From: Antedon bifida
Taxonomy: Eukaryota > Echinodermata > Crinoidea > Comatulida > Antedonidae
Assembly (NCBI GenBank): GCA_963402885.1
Contig: OY727102.1
Coordinates: 12,338,001 to 12,402,000, forward strand
DNA: 64,000 nucleotides
Reading direction: 5' to 3'
In this document: positions 49,806-61,800 of the stretch, piece after piece
Numbering within the stretch: position 1 is the first letter of the stretch
How the letters are laid out: each line of letters opens with the position of its first letter
Notes under the pieces: model-generated
What the model was told of the DNA's origin: nothing
What the model saw: the letters and a program-made list of their open reading frames with translations, nothing else
Database searches by the model: none
Program-made: the position numbers and the translations under genes

Positions 49806-51489
49806 TTAAAGATCATAATGTTCTTCCGGTGCAAAGTAAGTGTTGTCTTTTTCTACTTCAACTTCTAAATCCAACCTCTCTTGTTCAAGCCTATCTCGTT
49901 TCCTGTACATGACAGCCCTCTGATGCTGGTTTGTGGCCATACAAGTAATTATCTGCCTGTGCTCTTTCTTCATCATCACTAGTCTACAAGTTTCTTCCTT
50001 CTCCTTAAGTACTTTCTGTGCATTTTCTCTGATTTTATCGTCAATGCGATCAAATCTTTTTCTGACATCCTCAATATTCACTTTCTTTGTCTTTTGAAGA
50101 AGCTGGTTCTAAAATGAAAAAAAAATGATAGAAATTTAAACTCGGGAAAAGCAACTTTTGAAATAAACTGCATTCTTTGACTGAAAAATTCCCCTTCATT
50201 ATCACATTATTATTGAATACAGACACTTTTATTTAAAACTGAAGAAACTAACCTGTCTTCTCTCCTCGGCTGCGATTTGTTTTGCTTGGTTTTGCATATC
50301 CTGGAACTCTCGTTTTTCCGAAAGTGTTTGTTGGAATGCTGTCGTCTTTCGTACTTTAAGTGATTGCTTTCTTTTAAGAAGAAACTCCTAAAATTAAAGC
50401 AACAATGTGTCTGTTATTATAGTATGGTGTAGTGTAAAGCAGGTATTAAGAGTTAAGACATTGGTGACTCTATATGTTGACTGTCGTCACTGTGATTAAA
50501 ATGAAGATATTGATAATGACGACAATGATAATAAAGAGTAGTGCTTATGCTAGGATGTAAATATTGGTTGACATCAGTATTCTTACTTTTCGTCTCTTTT
50601 CGGCTGCTGTTAGCTTCCATGTAAGATTGGTTTCTTTTCCATTGTTCTCTTCGTCTGTTTGTCGCTCGAGTCTGGACAATGACCGCGGCATCTCTAATAC
50701 AGGTTTGACTCCATCCAAAATGTCAAAGGAGCATCCATTTTGTCCAGGTCTTGGGTTAACGATGACACCAGACATTCTTAGCTCTTCTAAGATCTGGAAG
50801 GTGCTCTTGTCTCTAAGAGTCGGCATACTTTGGTTACCAATAGGTGGAAGTCGACGAGTTGGAATAATGTTTGCTAAAAGTAAGAACAAAAAAAGAAAAT
50901 TACAATAATTGTAATCATATTTGATATTATTCATTTGTATCATTTATTCTTCTTTTTTTATATTCTTCTTTTTGTCTTACCAGTTGAGTTTCCATCCTTT
51001 AATCTTAATAGTTCTTCATTCACTCTTTCGTCATGGCTCATCAAAGATGCATGATCAGATAGATTGGTTTCTGAATCACTCTGTAGAAAAACAATTGTAA
51101 AAAGGAACATCTGATTATAGAAAAATGAACAGAAAAATAATAACGGCGCCGTGGAAAATTTGGACTCTCGACAAAACAAAAAGTTAGAAAGAATAAATTA
51201 GGCCTAGCCTAGGGGCCTACATTTTATTTTTATTTTGGCATGCAGCCTTAACAAATATTTAACAGAACTGTATGGTAAAGTGTACATGCACGTTACGTGA
51301 CAATAACCAAATATACAACAAAATACAAAAATCTACCTCTGGCATGACGCCCACTTTGTTTGATCTTCGTCGTAAAAACCTAAGAATTAGATTTACTTTT
51401 TTGCGTTCTTTCACTTCTTTCCTTGTTTGATGATTTTTATCATCTTTTGCGTCAGGTTTGACTTTAATTTTAGAATAACACGATCCCAT
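49806..51489 (-). CDS. STMND1-like protein, copy 5
   Basis: Exons 51489-51337, 51080-50981, 50873-50587, 50387-50253 and 50108-49806 are open and in phase, about 325 residues. Nearly identical to copy 4 but with RFLRRRS in exon 1 and RAVMYRK in exon 5, the latter as in copies 2 and 3. Like the other copies it has an AATAAA on the minus strand downstream of the stop, within TAGTTTATTCC on the plus strand. Confidence 0.75.
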
Positions 51490-52030
51490 ATTACTAGTAA
51501 TTTCGTAGTTTAATTTCAAATCGTCACTGAGAAATTGTGAAGGTGCTTGTCTTAGCAAAGGCAAAGACAGAATGTTATTGTTGGCATGGAGTTGTATTTC
51601 AACTCGTTGGTACGAGCAACGAATTTACGCAACACGCGGAAAATACGCGACGCACAAGCACTTCTAAGCTAGCGAGCCGTAATGGGGCCTGTGTGGTTTT
51701 ATATATCAATTCTGCCCTAATAAGTTAAAAATTAATGAATTAAAGCTAATTTTCTGCTAATTTTGTTAGATTATTTTGTTTGTTCAATTTTTTTAATGCA
51801 CTACATCATTTCAATGAATCATCTTGTTTGTACCTAACTTCTGAGAAAACTTAACACCACGTGCATGCAGTATGCACCTGGTAAGTTGCTACTTCTCTCT
51901 CCTATCACGTGCTGTCGTGGATACACCAGGAATCGAATTATTCGAATATATCACCAGATAATTAGCACATAGTTGTTCGTGTACCAGCTTGGTGTTGTCA
52001 AGAGTGGACATTCGACCGAGTTTTTTGGAT

Positions 52031-52071
52031 ATGAAGTATGTTGTAGTTTGTTTTGTAAGTGGACTTCGCAG
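52031..52071 (+). pseudogene. Relic of protease exon 1, unit 5
   Basis: A 41-nt version identical in length to unit 2: open but ending in phase 2, with the donor GTTTGT kept. It is the last copy before the LINE. Confidence 0.65.
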
Positions 52072-52462
52072 GTTTGTATTAAAATACTAAATACTATTTG
52101 TACTGTAGTTAGGCATGACTAGTTAATTAGTTGTTAACAAGTTAACGCAGTCTGTGCCTGGGCCTACTAAAAGGACAAAAGCGGGCTATACTTTACATTT
52201 AGTTTTACTACTACTAGATACTACTAACTAACATTACTATTAAGTTTTTAGTCGCGTGAAAACGGTCGGTAGTCGGTCGGTAACTCAGTCTACACTACAC
52301 TATCACTACATGTATATGGCCTGTTCTTATGTTGTTAGTCCACCAGCCGGCATTTCGATTTTTGTCTTAACATAGAATAAAGTATTACGTATAAATGCTA
52401 TGCGTGACAAAAAATGTATCTGTTTGTTTTGGCGTGTTTAGTAATTAAAATAGAAAAGTTAA

Positions 52463-52531
52463 AGGTGTATTTTCCCCCAAAAACATGAAAATTAAAGATT
52501 AATAAAATCAGACTTTGAATAGATTATTTTG
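52463..52531. mobile_element. Truncated left end of the TTAA-flanked element (unit 6)
   Basis: TTAA at 52,459-52,462 is followed by AGGTGTATTTTCCCCCAAAA, a diverged left terminus, and breaks off at ATAGATTATTTTG where LINE sequence begins. The right end and the rest of the unit are missing. Confidence 0.7.
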
Positions 52532-55480
52532 ATTTAAATGTACATATTTCACCGGATTTAACATTCCAACAAAGAGAATCCAATAGAAAGCTGAGAGTAG
52601 AGTTGCAGGAGCGAATTAGTGCAGGTGAACCTAATCTATTTATCTCCAGGGGTAAAATTATACAAAGACCCCAAGAAAATTTTCAAGAAAATTTTCGCTG
52701 ATCCTGTAAATGCAAATAAAATGGAAGAAGAAAACATTAATTTTAGAAGTAATTTATTTGATGGTGCAAGAAAGCCTAACTGTTTTGAAAAAAATTCTAT
52801 TAAGGTCGTATATTCTAACATTGACTCGTTTTTAAGTAAAAAGAATGAGATGGAGATTCTGATTTCAATTAATAATCCAAGTATAATTATGTTGACTGAG
52901 ATATTCCCAAAGAATCAAAGTAAGAAGAATTTAATACAGGAGATTGATTTAAATTTGGATGGATACCAAGTATTTTTTTCTACAAATTTTGGCGGTAGAG
53001 GTGTTGCCATTTATTTAAAAGAAATTTATGTGGATATGTGACAGAGACATCCATTGGAGATATTGGAGATATTATTTATGTGAAACTTTCATTGAAAAAC
53101 AATGATTCTTTACTTTTAGTTTGTGCGTATAGGCGCAAGACAATATCTTGTTAAAACAAAATTATCATTAAGGTGATTATGTTAAAATTAATGAAGAGCT
53201 AAAAAAGATTGATTGGGAGGGAAAATTTGAAAATGGTGGAACAGAAGAGTGTTGAAATTTGTTTAGTGACATTATTGCAGAAACTAGTGGACAAGGGGGA
53301 CAACAGTAGGTCAAAGAGCCTCTTTGGATAAACAAGGGTATGAAAACAATGATAAAGCTTAAAGGAAAAGCATGGTTTAGGTATAACCATTGTCCAAGCA
53401 GATCTAATAAAGCAACATTTAAAGATGCTAGAAATAAAGTAACATCCATGAAAAGGAAGGCCATTTGGAACTTTGAAAAAATGATTGCTTTCGAAATAAA
53501 ACAAAAACCCAAATCATTCTGGCGATATGTAAACTCCAAAACCAAAGTTAAAGCGGGACTGCCATCCCTGAAAGATGAGATCAATGTGACACACAGTGAT
53601 GATCAGTCCAAGACTGAGATACTTAATACTTTTTTCTCTGCAGTTTTTTTAAGGGAAGATATTGATAACGTACCGAGTTTCAAAGAAGATTTTTTGATAC
53701 ATTTTGTTCTGAAGTTGAAATATCACCCCAAATCGTTGACAAATATTTAAAGAATTTAAATGTGACCTGATGGTATTCACCCTATGATTTTAAGAGAGTG
53801 CAGAGCTTATATTTCTGAGCCGCTAAGTAAATTTTTTTCTAATTCATTGAAAGAAGGTATTGTTCCTCGGAATTGGAAAGCAGCTCATATTGTACCCATT
53901 TTTAAAACAAGGCCAACAGCCATAAGTCGCGTGATAAAACGCATGGTGATACCGGACCGACAGACAGACAGACCGACCGACCGACATAGTGAACTATAGA
54001 GTCGCGTCCACGCGACTAAAAAGAAGCAGGGTGGAAGTAAATAATTATCGGCCTGTTAGCTTGACTGCTGTTTGTTGTAAAGTTATGGAAAGCATAATTA
54101 GAGATTCTTTAATTAAGCAATTTGTCAACAATAACTTATCGGAACATCAACATGGTTTTAGGTCCGGTAGATCCACAGCAACGCAATTATTAGAGATAGT
54201 AGAACATGCTTTTAGATGATGGGCATGATATTGATGTGGCATATTTGGACTTCCAAAAGGCCTTCGATTCTGTACCTCATATGAGACTGTTAAGGAAGGT
54301 TTAAGCTTATGGTATCTCCGGTAACGTCTATAATTGGATTCAAGACTTCTTAAAAGGTAGAAGACAACGAGTAATGTTAAATGGGACTCTGTCGAAATGG
54401 TCGGATGTGATAAGTGGTGTTCCGCAAGGAAGTGTGCTTGGTCCGATTTTATTCTTACTCTTTACCAATGATTTGCCTGAAGTTGCACTATCAGAAGTCA
54501 AGATGTTCGCTGATGATACTAAAGTTTATGATTATGGGGAATCTAAAAAATAATTGCAGATCTCACTTGATAATATGTTTAGCTGGTCGACCAGATGGCA
54601 ACTACCTTTCAATGCCAACAAGTGCAAGATGTTGTATATGGGGAAAACCAATGAGAAGAATGAGTATTTTGTAAATGTACAAGATAATGTTAAAATTGAA
54701 GAAACTGCTATAGAAAAGGATCTCGGAGTATACTTTGATCATAAATTGAACTTTGATTATCATATAAATTGCTGTGTTGCTAAGGCAAATAAAATAGTGG
54801 GTCTCATCTAAAGGACTTTTTGTTACAACGATAAGGATATGTTTCTTAGTCTATACAAATCTTTAGTCCGCCCTATCTTAGAATTCAACTGTTGTGTCTG
54901 GGCACCTCATCAAATTGGACTGATTAAGAAAATCGAGTCGGTTCAGCGAAGAGCTACCAAGTCATTGTCAGAAATAAAACATTTGGCTTATCCGGATAGA
55001 TTGAAGTTTTTGGGTTTACCTACACCTGGAGTACAGACGATTAAGAGCGGATATGATCCAAATCTTCAGAATTATAAATGGTCTTGACGTTATAGAAAGC
55101 AGGAAGTTTTTTACATTTGTTGATTGTCATGGAACTAGAGGTCATGAATACAAGTTATATAAAAACAAGTTTAGGCTTAATTCCAGGAAGTTTTCCTTCG
55201 TTGTAGAGTTGTGGACTCGTGGAATAGCTTACCATCTAATGTTGTAAAAGCTCCAAATTTAAATATATTCAAGTCACGTCTCCTAAATGATCATTGGAAG
55301 TCCCTTGACTGCAAGTTTACTTTTTCACATTTATAAACATTTTGGAACATTGCGTGTACACCCGGAGCCCTAAGCATCTATATTTTGGGAAGAAGACAGG
55401 AAGGGTCATATAAGCTATATTTAGCTTGCTAACCGACCCAAAAACATCAAGCAAGTATCAAGAAAGTATATACCAAGATA
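52532..55480 (+). mobile_element. Decayed CR1/Jockey-like LINE, 5'-truncated
   Basis: The left end encodes the end of a first ORF (DLTFQQRESNRKLRVELQER ... LFISRGKI, stop at about 52,702). An ORF2 follows with an endonuclease domain (VVYSNIDSFLSKKNEMEILI ... IIMLTEI ... GRGVAIY, 52,721-53,041). The reverse transcriptase has HGFRSGRSTATQLLE, YLDFQKAFDSVPH, SGVPQGSVLGPILFLLF and MFADDTKVY (54,130-54,530). The C-terminus has VVDSWNSLPSNVVKAPNLN, stopping at about 55,336, then a 3' UTR. At least six frame breaks or stops interrupt ORF2 (for example after 53,041, 53,750, 54,219, 54,550, 54,811 and 55,087), so it is dead. A microsatellite element is inserted at 53,907. The 3' limit is uncertain. 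Confidence 0.88.
53907..54018 (+). mobile_element. 112-bp GACC-microsatellite element inserted in the LINE
   Basis: From ACAAGGCCAACAGCCATAAG through a GACA/GACC tract to ATAGAGTCGCGT-CC-ACGCGACTA. It separates the RT segment VPIFK from RVEVNNYRPVSL, which are contiguous in relatives, so the insertion limits are clear. It is nearly identical to 36,159-36,258 and to the joined ends of the 742-bp element at 56,509. Confidence 0.8.
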
Positions 55481-55659
55481 GAATATGAATATTCTGTTCA
55501 CAGAATTCCTTCGAGGAGAAAAATGTTATCACTTCTAACTATGCGAAAAATCTGTCTGCAGTAAAATTTCTGTGAAACATAATTTCTTCTCAAACTATAT
55601 AATATAATTTCTGCAAAGTAAAAATTGTGTCTACACAATGTTCGCTGTATTGCATTACA

Positions 55660-55802
55660 TGTCGGCGCCCCGTACCACGTGCACCTGATAAATTGCTCCT
55701 CCTATCACGTGCTGTCATCCACGTGACGTGCACACATTGTTTTTTAAATTTTAGTGCAGCTTGGTGTTGTCAAGAAAGTGGACGTTCGGCCGAGTTTTGG
55801 AT
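55660..55802 (+). promoter_or_regulatory. Putative promoter and 5' UTR of the protease gene
   Basis: Related to the unit promoters (ACCACGTGCACCTGATAAAT, CCTATCACGTGCTGTC, GCTTGGTGTTGTCAAGA), but clearly more diverged from them than they are from each other. Three CACGTG E-boxes lie at 55,676, 55,706 and 55,720. The conserved TTGGTGTTGTCAAG block just before the ATG may be the start region of the transcript. CACGTG is the core bound by MiT/TFE factors that control lysosomal genes, which would suit a cathepsin-like product; that is inference. Confidence 0.5.
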
Positions 55803-58800
55803 ATGAAGTGTGTTATTGTTTTGTTTGTTTTGTTAGTGGACCTAGGCCTAGCAGGTTTGTATTAAATCCTAATAACTGTACTGTAGTTGTATTGTACTGT
55901 AGCAACCAAACCAAATTAACCCAGTCTTAACTAGTAGCTAGGCCCTATTCTATTATTTATATTAGTATTACCATGGAGTAAAGAATAAGCTCCATGGTAT
56001 TACATTACAGACAGTAGGCCTAGGTATAGTACTAACTTAGTAACTAGGTAGGTAGTAGGCTAGTAAACAGAGTCTCATATAATTAACTACTGTGTACAGA
56101 ATGTACATTACAAAACTGTATACTATTATTAATAATTAATATGTATAATTAATATGTCCTTGCGTTACGTAGGCCTACCTGGGTGAGAACCAAGTTTCAG
56201 AGAATTCCCAGGATGGCTCATCATGATCATTATTATGTTATTTGTTACTAGGCCGAGCTAGACTTACCCTAAGTAAAGTTATTGTCTTTATGTTGTTAGT
56301 TCACCAGTTGGCATTTCGATTTTTGTCTGTAAACTAGAATAAAGTGTTATGCGAAGAAATACTATGTGTGCCAATATATTTTTTCTTTTACTAATATTTT
56401 AACCACTGTACACAGTAGAAGAACATAGCATGCAATAAGGTAATAATTGTATGCCAATTTTGAGTACTGTGCTTATACGGTGCCTAGTTAGGTGCAGTGG
56501 CATGTTTTTAGTCGCGTGGACCCGACTCTATAGTTCACTATGTCGGTCTGTCGGTCTGTGTGTCGGTCCGGTATCACTATGCGTTTTATCGCTTTCTGAC
56601 CTTATCTTGATATCAGTTTAATCTAGCTAAGTCAATTTTTCACAGTATATTCCTTATGGCCAGGAATCGATGTGGTTATGTTTTCACGGTGCGCAATAAA
56701 AAATTACGCGGTCTACTCACGATTTAACGAAATCACGTTTGTAATCATATCTTCACAACCATGAATCACAATTAAATAAAATTTGGTACTCATAAATTTC
56801 AGGGCATAAATCATCATATGGCAATACAATTACGTGCGTAGCGCATGTAACGCATGCGTACGCGCGCTTAAAATTTTCAAAATTTATTTTCGATGAAATA
56901 AGAGTACGTTTCAGGCAATTTTAAGCGTTTACAAAATTGCCATGAGTGCGCAGATTTTTGCGCGCACATTGCGCGTTAAATTTTATTGCGCACTCTTTTT
57001 GCCCGATTTCTGTTTTCTTGACTTACTTTTCAACTCGAAATTACGTTATACGAGCACGTCAAAAGTGACAGGCTACGCACGTGTAAATTAAAAAATATAA
57101 ATGTTTTTAAACATTTCAACATTTTTAAACATGTTCAGTAATTTCGGTCAGTTGGTAGGTTGGTCGGTCGGTCGGTCTGTCTGTCGGTCTGTCTGTCGGT
57201 CCGGTATCACTATGCATTGTAGCACGCGACTTAATGGCTGTTGGCCTTGTTCCTGAACTTGGACCTTTATGGAATTTCTGACAACATTCTTCCCTTTTGA
57301 ACAATACTATCGCATTTGATGCTTTCCTAGATAACATGCAAATGAGCCATATGGGAGAGGAATGCATTGATGTCTAAACCATACAAATAACCTGCATATC
57401 CAGACAAATACTGTACTCCAAATCACACAGACAGCTACCATCCGGACAAATCCCCAGGGAAAATTATACCCTGGGAAACAAACAACAAATCCTACATTCT
57501 AGGAAAACTAAACCTTTAAAAAAACACTACACCTCAGACATCAAACCACTATAAGGATAAATACCTCCCAGGCAAAATATACCACACTCATTATTTAGTT
57601 TTCCATGGATGTGTCGGAGGGAGATATAATTGTCTAGAAATCATAGATAAGGAAAAGACTTGGCTGATCAGCCATGTGTGTGAATATACTATACCCATGG
57701 AGTTATTTCTCCATGCTATAATAATCATCAATTGAGGAAGTAGGCCTACTGTACAACAGGAAGAGTGAATAGCTATTGTTGAATAGAATGTGAAACAAAG
57801 GATTACCTTTAACCTGTATGTGTTTTATAGAGTCAAGTCACATAATACTATACACCAATCTAAAGCTCTGTCTACACTATCAAACATTGTCCATATAGAA
57901 ATAATGATGTCATATCACTAAGTATTTTGGCATATCATACGTCTTTGTGAAACTAGTTTGATAGTGTAGACAGAGCTTTCTTTATTTGTATGTAAAAAGA
58001 TACAAAAAATACAGTATGAAAGGAATGTAAATAAAAGCATTACATTTTTAAATTGTATGGACCGGGTAGGCTTATACCGATTTTCAATGACTTAACAAGC
58101 ATTAACTGGGTAACTAATTCTAATAAAAATTATATTTCCCTGTCTAAAATTGATTGTTCTTTTGATTTATACACTTTTTTTTTCTCCCAAAAAAGCATCT
58201 TAAATTTACATAAATGACATTCAATTTTGGTAAATTTCCTATAGTACAATATAACATTACAACATATTCTTATAGCATCACTTGTTTGTTTCACAAAACT
58301 CGTTTTCTTTACTGCTGACAATTAATGGAGTTATCAATGTTGTTGGTTTATATTTTATAATAGTTTACTGTATATAATATAATAAACAATATAAACTTTA
58401 AACCTGGAGCTGCCCTTCAAAGATATAATTGTCCTGAAAAAAAAAATGGATTAGGATATTCAAAGTTTGTTTTTTTCACCTTTGTTTTTGTTTGGCGGAC
58501 AATAAATATTTAACCGACTATAATAATAATAATAACAGGATTTTTATAGCGCACATACCACTCAAGAGTGCTCAAGGCGCATTTAAAAAATAAAAAACAA
58601 ATCATACATATTCCTGACAAATAAAATGCAATTTCTTTGGAGGGTCCCCATCCGTTCTCGGACCCCTACCTAGGTGACCAAACTGTGCTAAACTGGGACT
58701 TACTGAAAAGGAGCAAACCAAACCGTTCCTGTGCAACGGTAATCATTTTTAGTGTTAAAACAATGACACAGTTTATCACGTGAGATATATTAATGTTATT

Positions 58801-61800
58801 TTCCACATGTTCATTATTAGTGAAAGCAGATCCTCCCAAGCCAGCATTTACAGGAAGCTACTATGCATCTGGTGTTCTGCAATTACCGTACGCTGAATTG
58901 AAGGAGGAGTTTTCTATTTACTATGATGTGAAGACCAACAGGAGCCTGGTGTCCTTTTATAATGGTAAAAATGTATAGCAATATAGAATTATACCAATAC
59001 TTTATTAATAATCTTTATTAACAAAAAAGAATTATCGGTTTAATTGAAGGAAGAATGAATAGGGAGCTTTTGATTTGAGACCTAGGTGAGTCGATTTGTC
59101 GTTGTTCATCGTCTAAACATAGACGCCATAAAAACTGTGTCATGCATGATGCACTTCTGCACACCTTATCTCTCCGATCCTTGACTAGATAATAAATAGT
59201 TGACCTAAAAAAACACCACCTCCTGTTTTATGAACTTCAAATCGAAAACTCCCTATTAGAAAAAAGAAAAGAGCTTGTGCATTTAGATGACGAAAAGACA
59301 TTTTTCATTTCACTTCATATTTTCAAATGTCATACACTCAATGCGAATGCATACTATCTTGTTAGCTTGTGAAAATCTGGAAATAACCAAAAAATAAACT
59401 GATTCAACTTTTTTATTTTTTGTAGGTTTGGACAAGACTTACCTCTTTGAAAAGAATGCTGGCTTTGACTACGGCGTCACCTACACTATTTCTCCTGAAA
59501 CCGTCACAGGTAAAGTAGAAACAGGATGCTTCCAGATGAATGGGACAAAAGACGGTGCTGTCTCTATTCAGAGTTTTATTCCTGATGTTTCTAACTTCAG
59601 TGTAAGTTTGTGTTTGTATCTCAAAATGTTTAAGAGAAGTAACCTAATTATTATTTATTATTGTTTATCGTAGCTATACAAGAAGCCTACATTTGACACA
59701 TTTTATTTTTTATCTCAGGGCCCTTGCTAGAAGAGTAAGCTTGCTTCATGAGGACCCCTTGATAATAGAATTGAATAGGATATTAACAGTAAACTATTTA
59801 ACCAACAAATTGAATAATATTAAATGAAATAAAATAAATAAAATACATATAAATAAAGTCAAAATTTGACAGATTATGAGTGAGATTTATATTTGAGAGA
59901 AGAGCAGGATTGGTTGTTATGAAGGTTTCACTGCTTTTATCTCAATCACAATGCTAGACTTATACCCAGTCAACTCTCTAACTTGAAAGCTTTGTTTATT
60001 TATCAGATATTTACAATACAATATAAAGCCATAAACCAAAGTAAATATCATTCATATGATGAACTTGGAAACATAATACAGTATTTCAGATAAGCTTAAA
60101 TGTCGCCATTCTGAAGCCATTTTACATCTTTATTGGAGTTCAATTGTTATTAGTTTATGACTGGTGGAGCGCAATGTCTCAAGCCACCACAATTGTTCTG
60201 TTTTGTACAGCATTGTATCTCTAGTGTAGAGCAAAACAACATCGAAATTGCAGTTTTATTAGTAATTGCAACTACAGATTTAAAGTTGAAAATAACTTTT
60301 ATTTTCACTTTAATATGTCACTAATTTGCTATACATCAAAGCATAAGATGGTTGATTGATACACATGTTTGATAGTTTTAACAAATGTAGGTGAATAAAA
60401 TACAATGAACAAAAGAAATGATAGTATTGTGATATTAGGAAGTAGGAAAAATAACATATGTATGACTGGATGTGTTGCGTAATGTGTTACTGGGTGTCAT
60501 GTGTCAATACCATGTCATCTATTGTACACTGTTTGTACCTCGGAACCAAACAAAATGTCCCCTTAATAGGTGTCAGCTGAATGGAGGTTGGCCGTAGACA
60601 TATCGCCCCTCATTTGTTTGACCATTGAATAGGGATGTGATCCTTGGATAGGCATTGGCCGTAGTGTTAACCCTTTTCTTTTTGTTTAACAGTATGCAGG
60701 GCAGGGAGTTGCAAATGAGGTCGGAGTAGACATTTGGAAAAGTGTTGTTGATGTAGACCAAAAGACAAACACGTACAGATTCATGGTGACACAGAGCCAA
60801 CCACCAAGACCTGTGCGATATGAAATGATTGGCTACGACACATTAATTGGTTCCCATTACGATCGTTATTACGTGGACTATTATGTATACAGTACTAAAC
60901 CGATACCTGATTCGACGTTTGATTTACCTAAAGGTGCGAACATACTGGGTTTTTTTTGGCACACATTTAGTCACTAACTTTAAGATTATTACATTGTGTT
61001 CAATAATTATTTGTTTGTCGATATTAATTGGTTTTTTGGTTAAAATCGACACTTGTATTAATTAGCTAATAAGACAATTAACATAAAAAGTAGCCTGGAA
61101 ATCGCATCCCATTCCAACAAAAGCATAAATTGACATGTTATATAAAATAATATTTATGAAGGTCAAATTACGGTGTGCTTGCATCCTTGTGTTGCGTCCA
61201 AGGGAACCGAGCATTATCACTATTGTAATTTTCAAACCTGACCCTTTGTTAGTTATGAAGTCTAAGATAAAATATAACACCTTAATTTCTATTGGAATAC
61301 AGGTCTGAAGTGTGGCTCATTCCCTGGACCAGGTATTGAGCATCACATCATTACTAATCCACACCAAGAGATCTTTAGCCCACACAAAGGAGACCGTTAC
61401 AATAAGTTTTACGAGACCTACAAAGATCTACATAATAAGCAATACAGTGATGAAGTTGAACATCAAAAGAGGCAATCAACTTTCAGAAATAATGTCCGGT
61501 AAATATAAACTTTCCAATTGAAACATTTTTCTATTGTGATCTGGTAATTTGTTGTGATTTAGAGTGACCAAGAAGTACTTGGGCATTGGGCCAAAATGTG
61601 CAAAAATATATATACAATTTAAAAGAGAGCAAAAACAAAGGTGCAAGTTTTTTTACCATACCTTTAAAATATTGAAAGTTGGGAGAATATTTTGACTGCT
61701 CCATTAATTGTTTTATACATCAATTACATACCTACTAACTGTTCTATATATAAGCTTTAGATGGCTTCCATCTAGAAGCGAATGTTGAAGGCTAGGCAGC

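Larger units (their letters stand above)
32205..52531. repeat. Tandem array of about 4.3-kb units, five with an STMND1-like gene plus a truncated sixth
   Basis: The landmark GTGTTTAGTAATTAAAATAG recurs at 32,218, 35,362, 39,665, 43,768, 48,168 and 52,435, giving unit lengths of 3,144, 4,303, 4,103, 4,400 and 4,267 bp. Units are nearly identical, including introns and intergenic DNA. The first unit lacks the TTAA-flanked element found in the others, which explains its shorter length. Each unit carries a minus-strand five-exon gene and, in divergent orientation, a copy of the protease promoter and first exon. Unit 6 stops inside the TTAA element at the LINE junction. Such recent arrays can also be inflated or collapsed in assembly. 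Confidence 0.93.

Noticed and set aside
32205-52531. Assembly artefact as sole explanation of the array
   Set aside because: Units differ in insertions, a 280-bp duplication, a frameshift and scattered residues, and the borders are ordered, so real copies are more likely. Copy number still needs read-level confirmation.
53177-53584. Long minus-strand frames over the LINE
   Set aside because: Antisense shadows of the LINE ORF2 endonuclease/RT linker.
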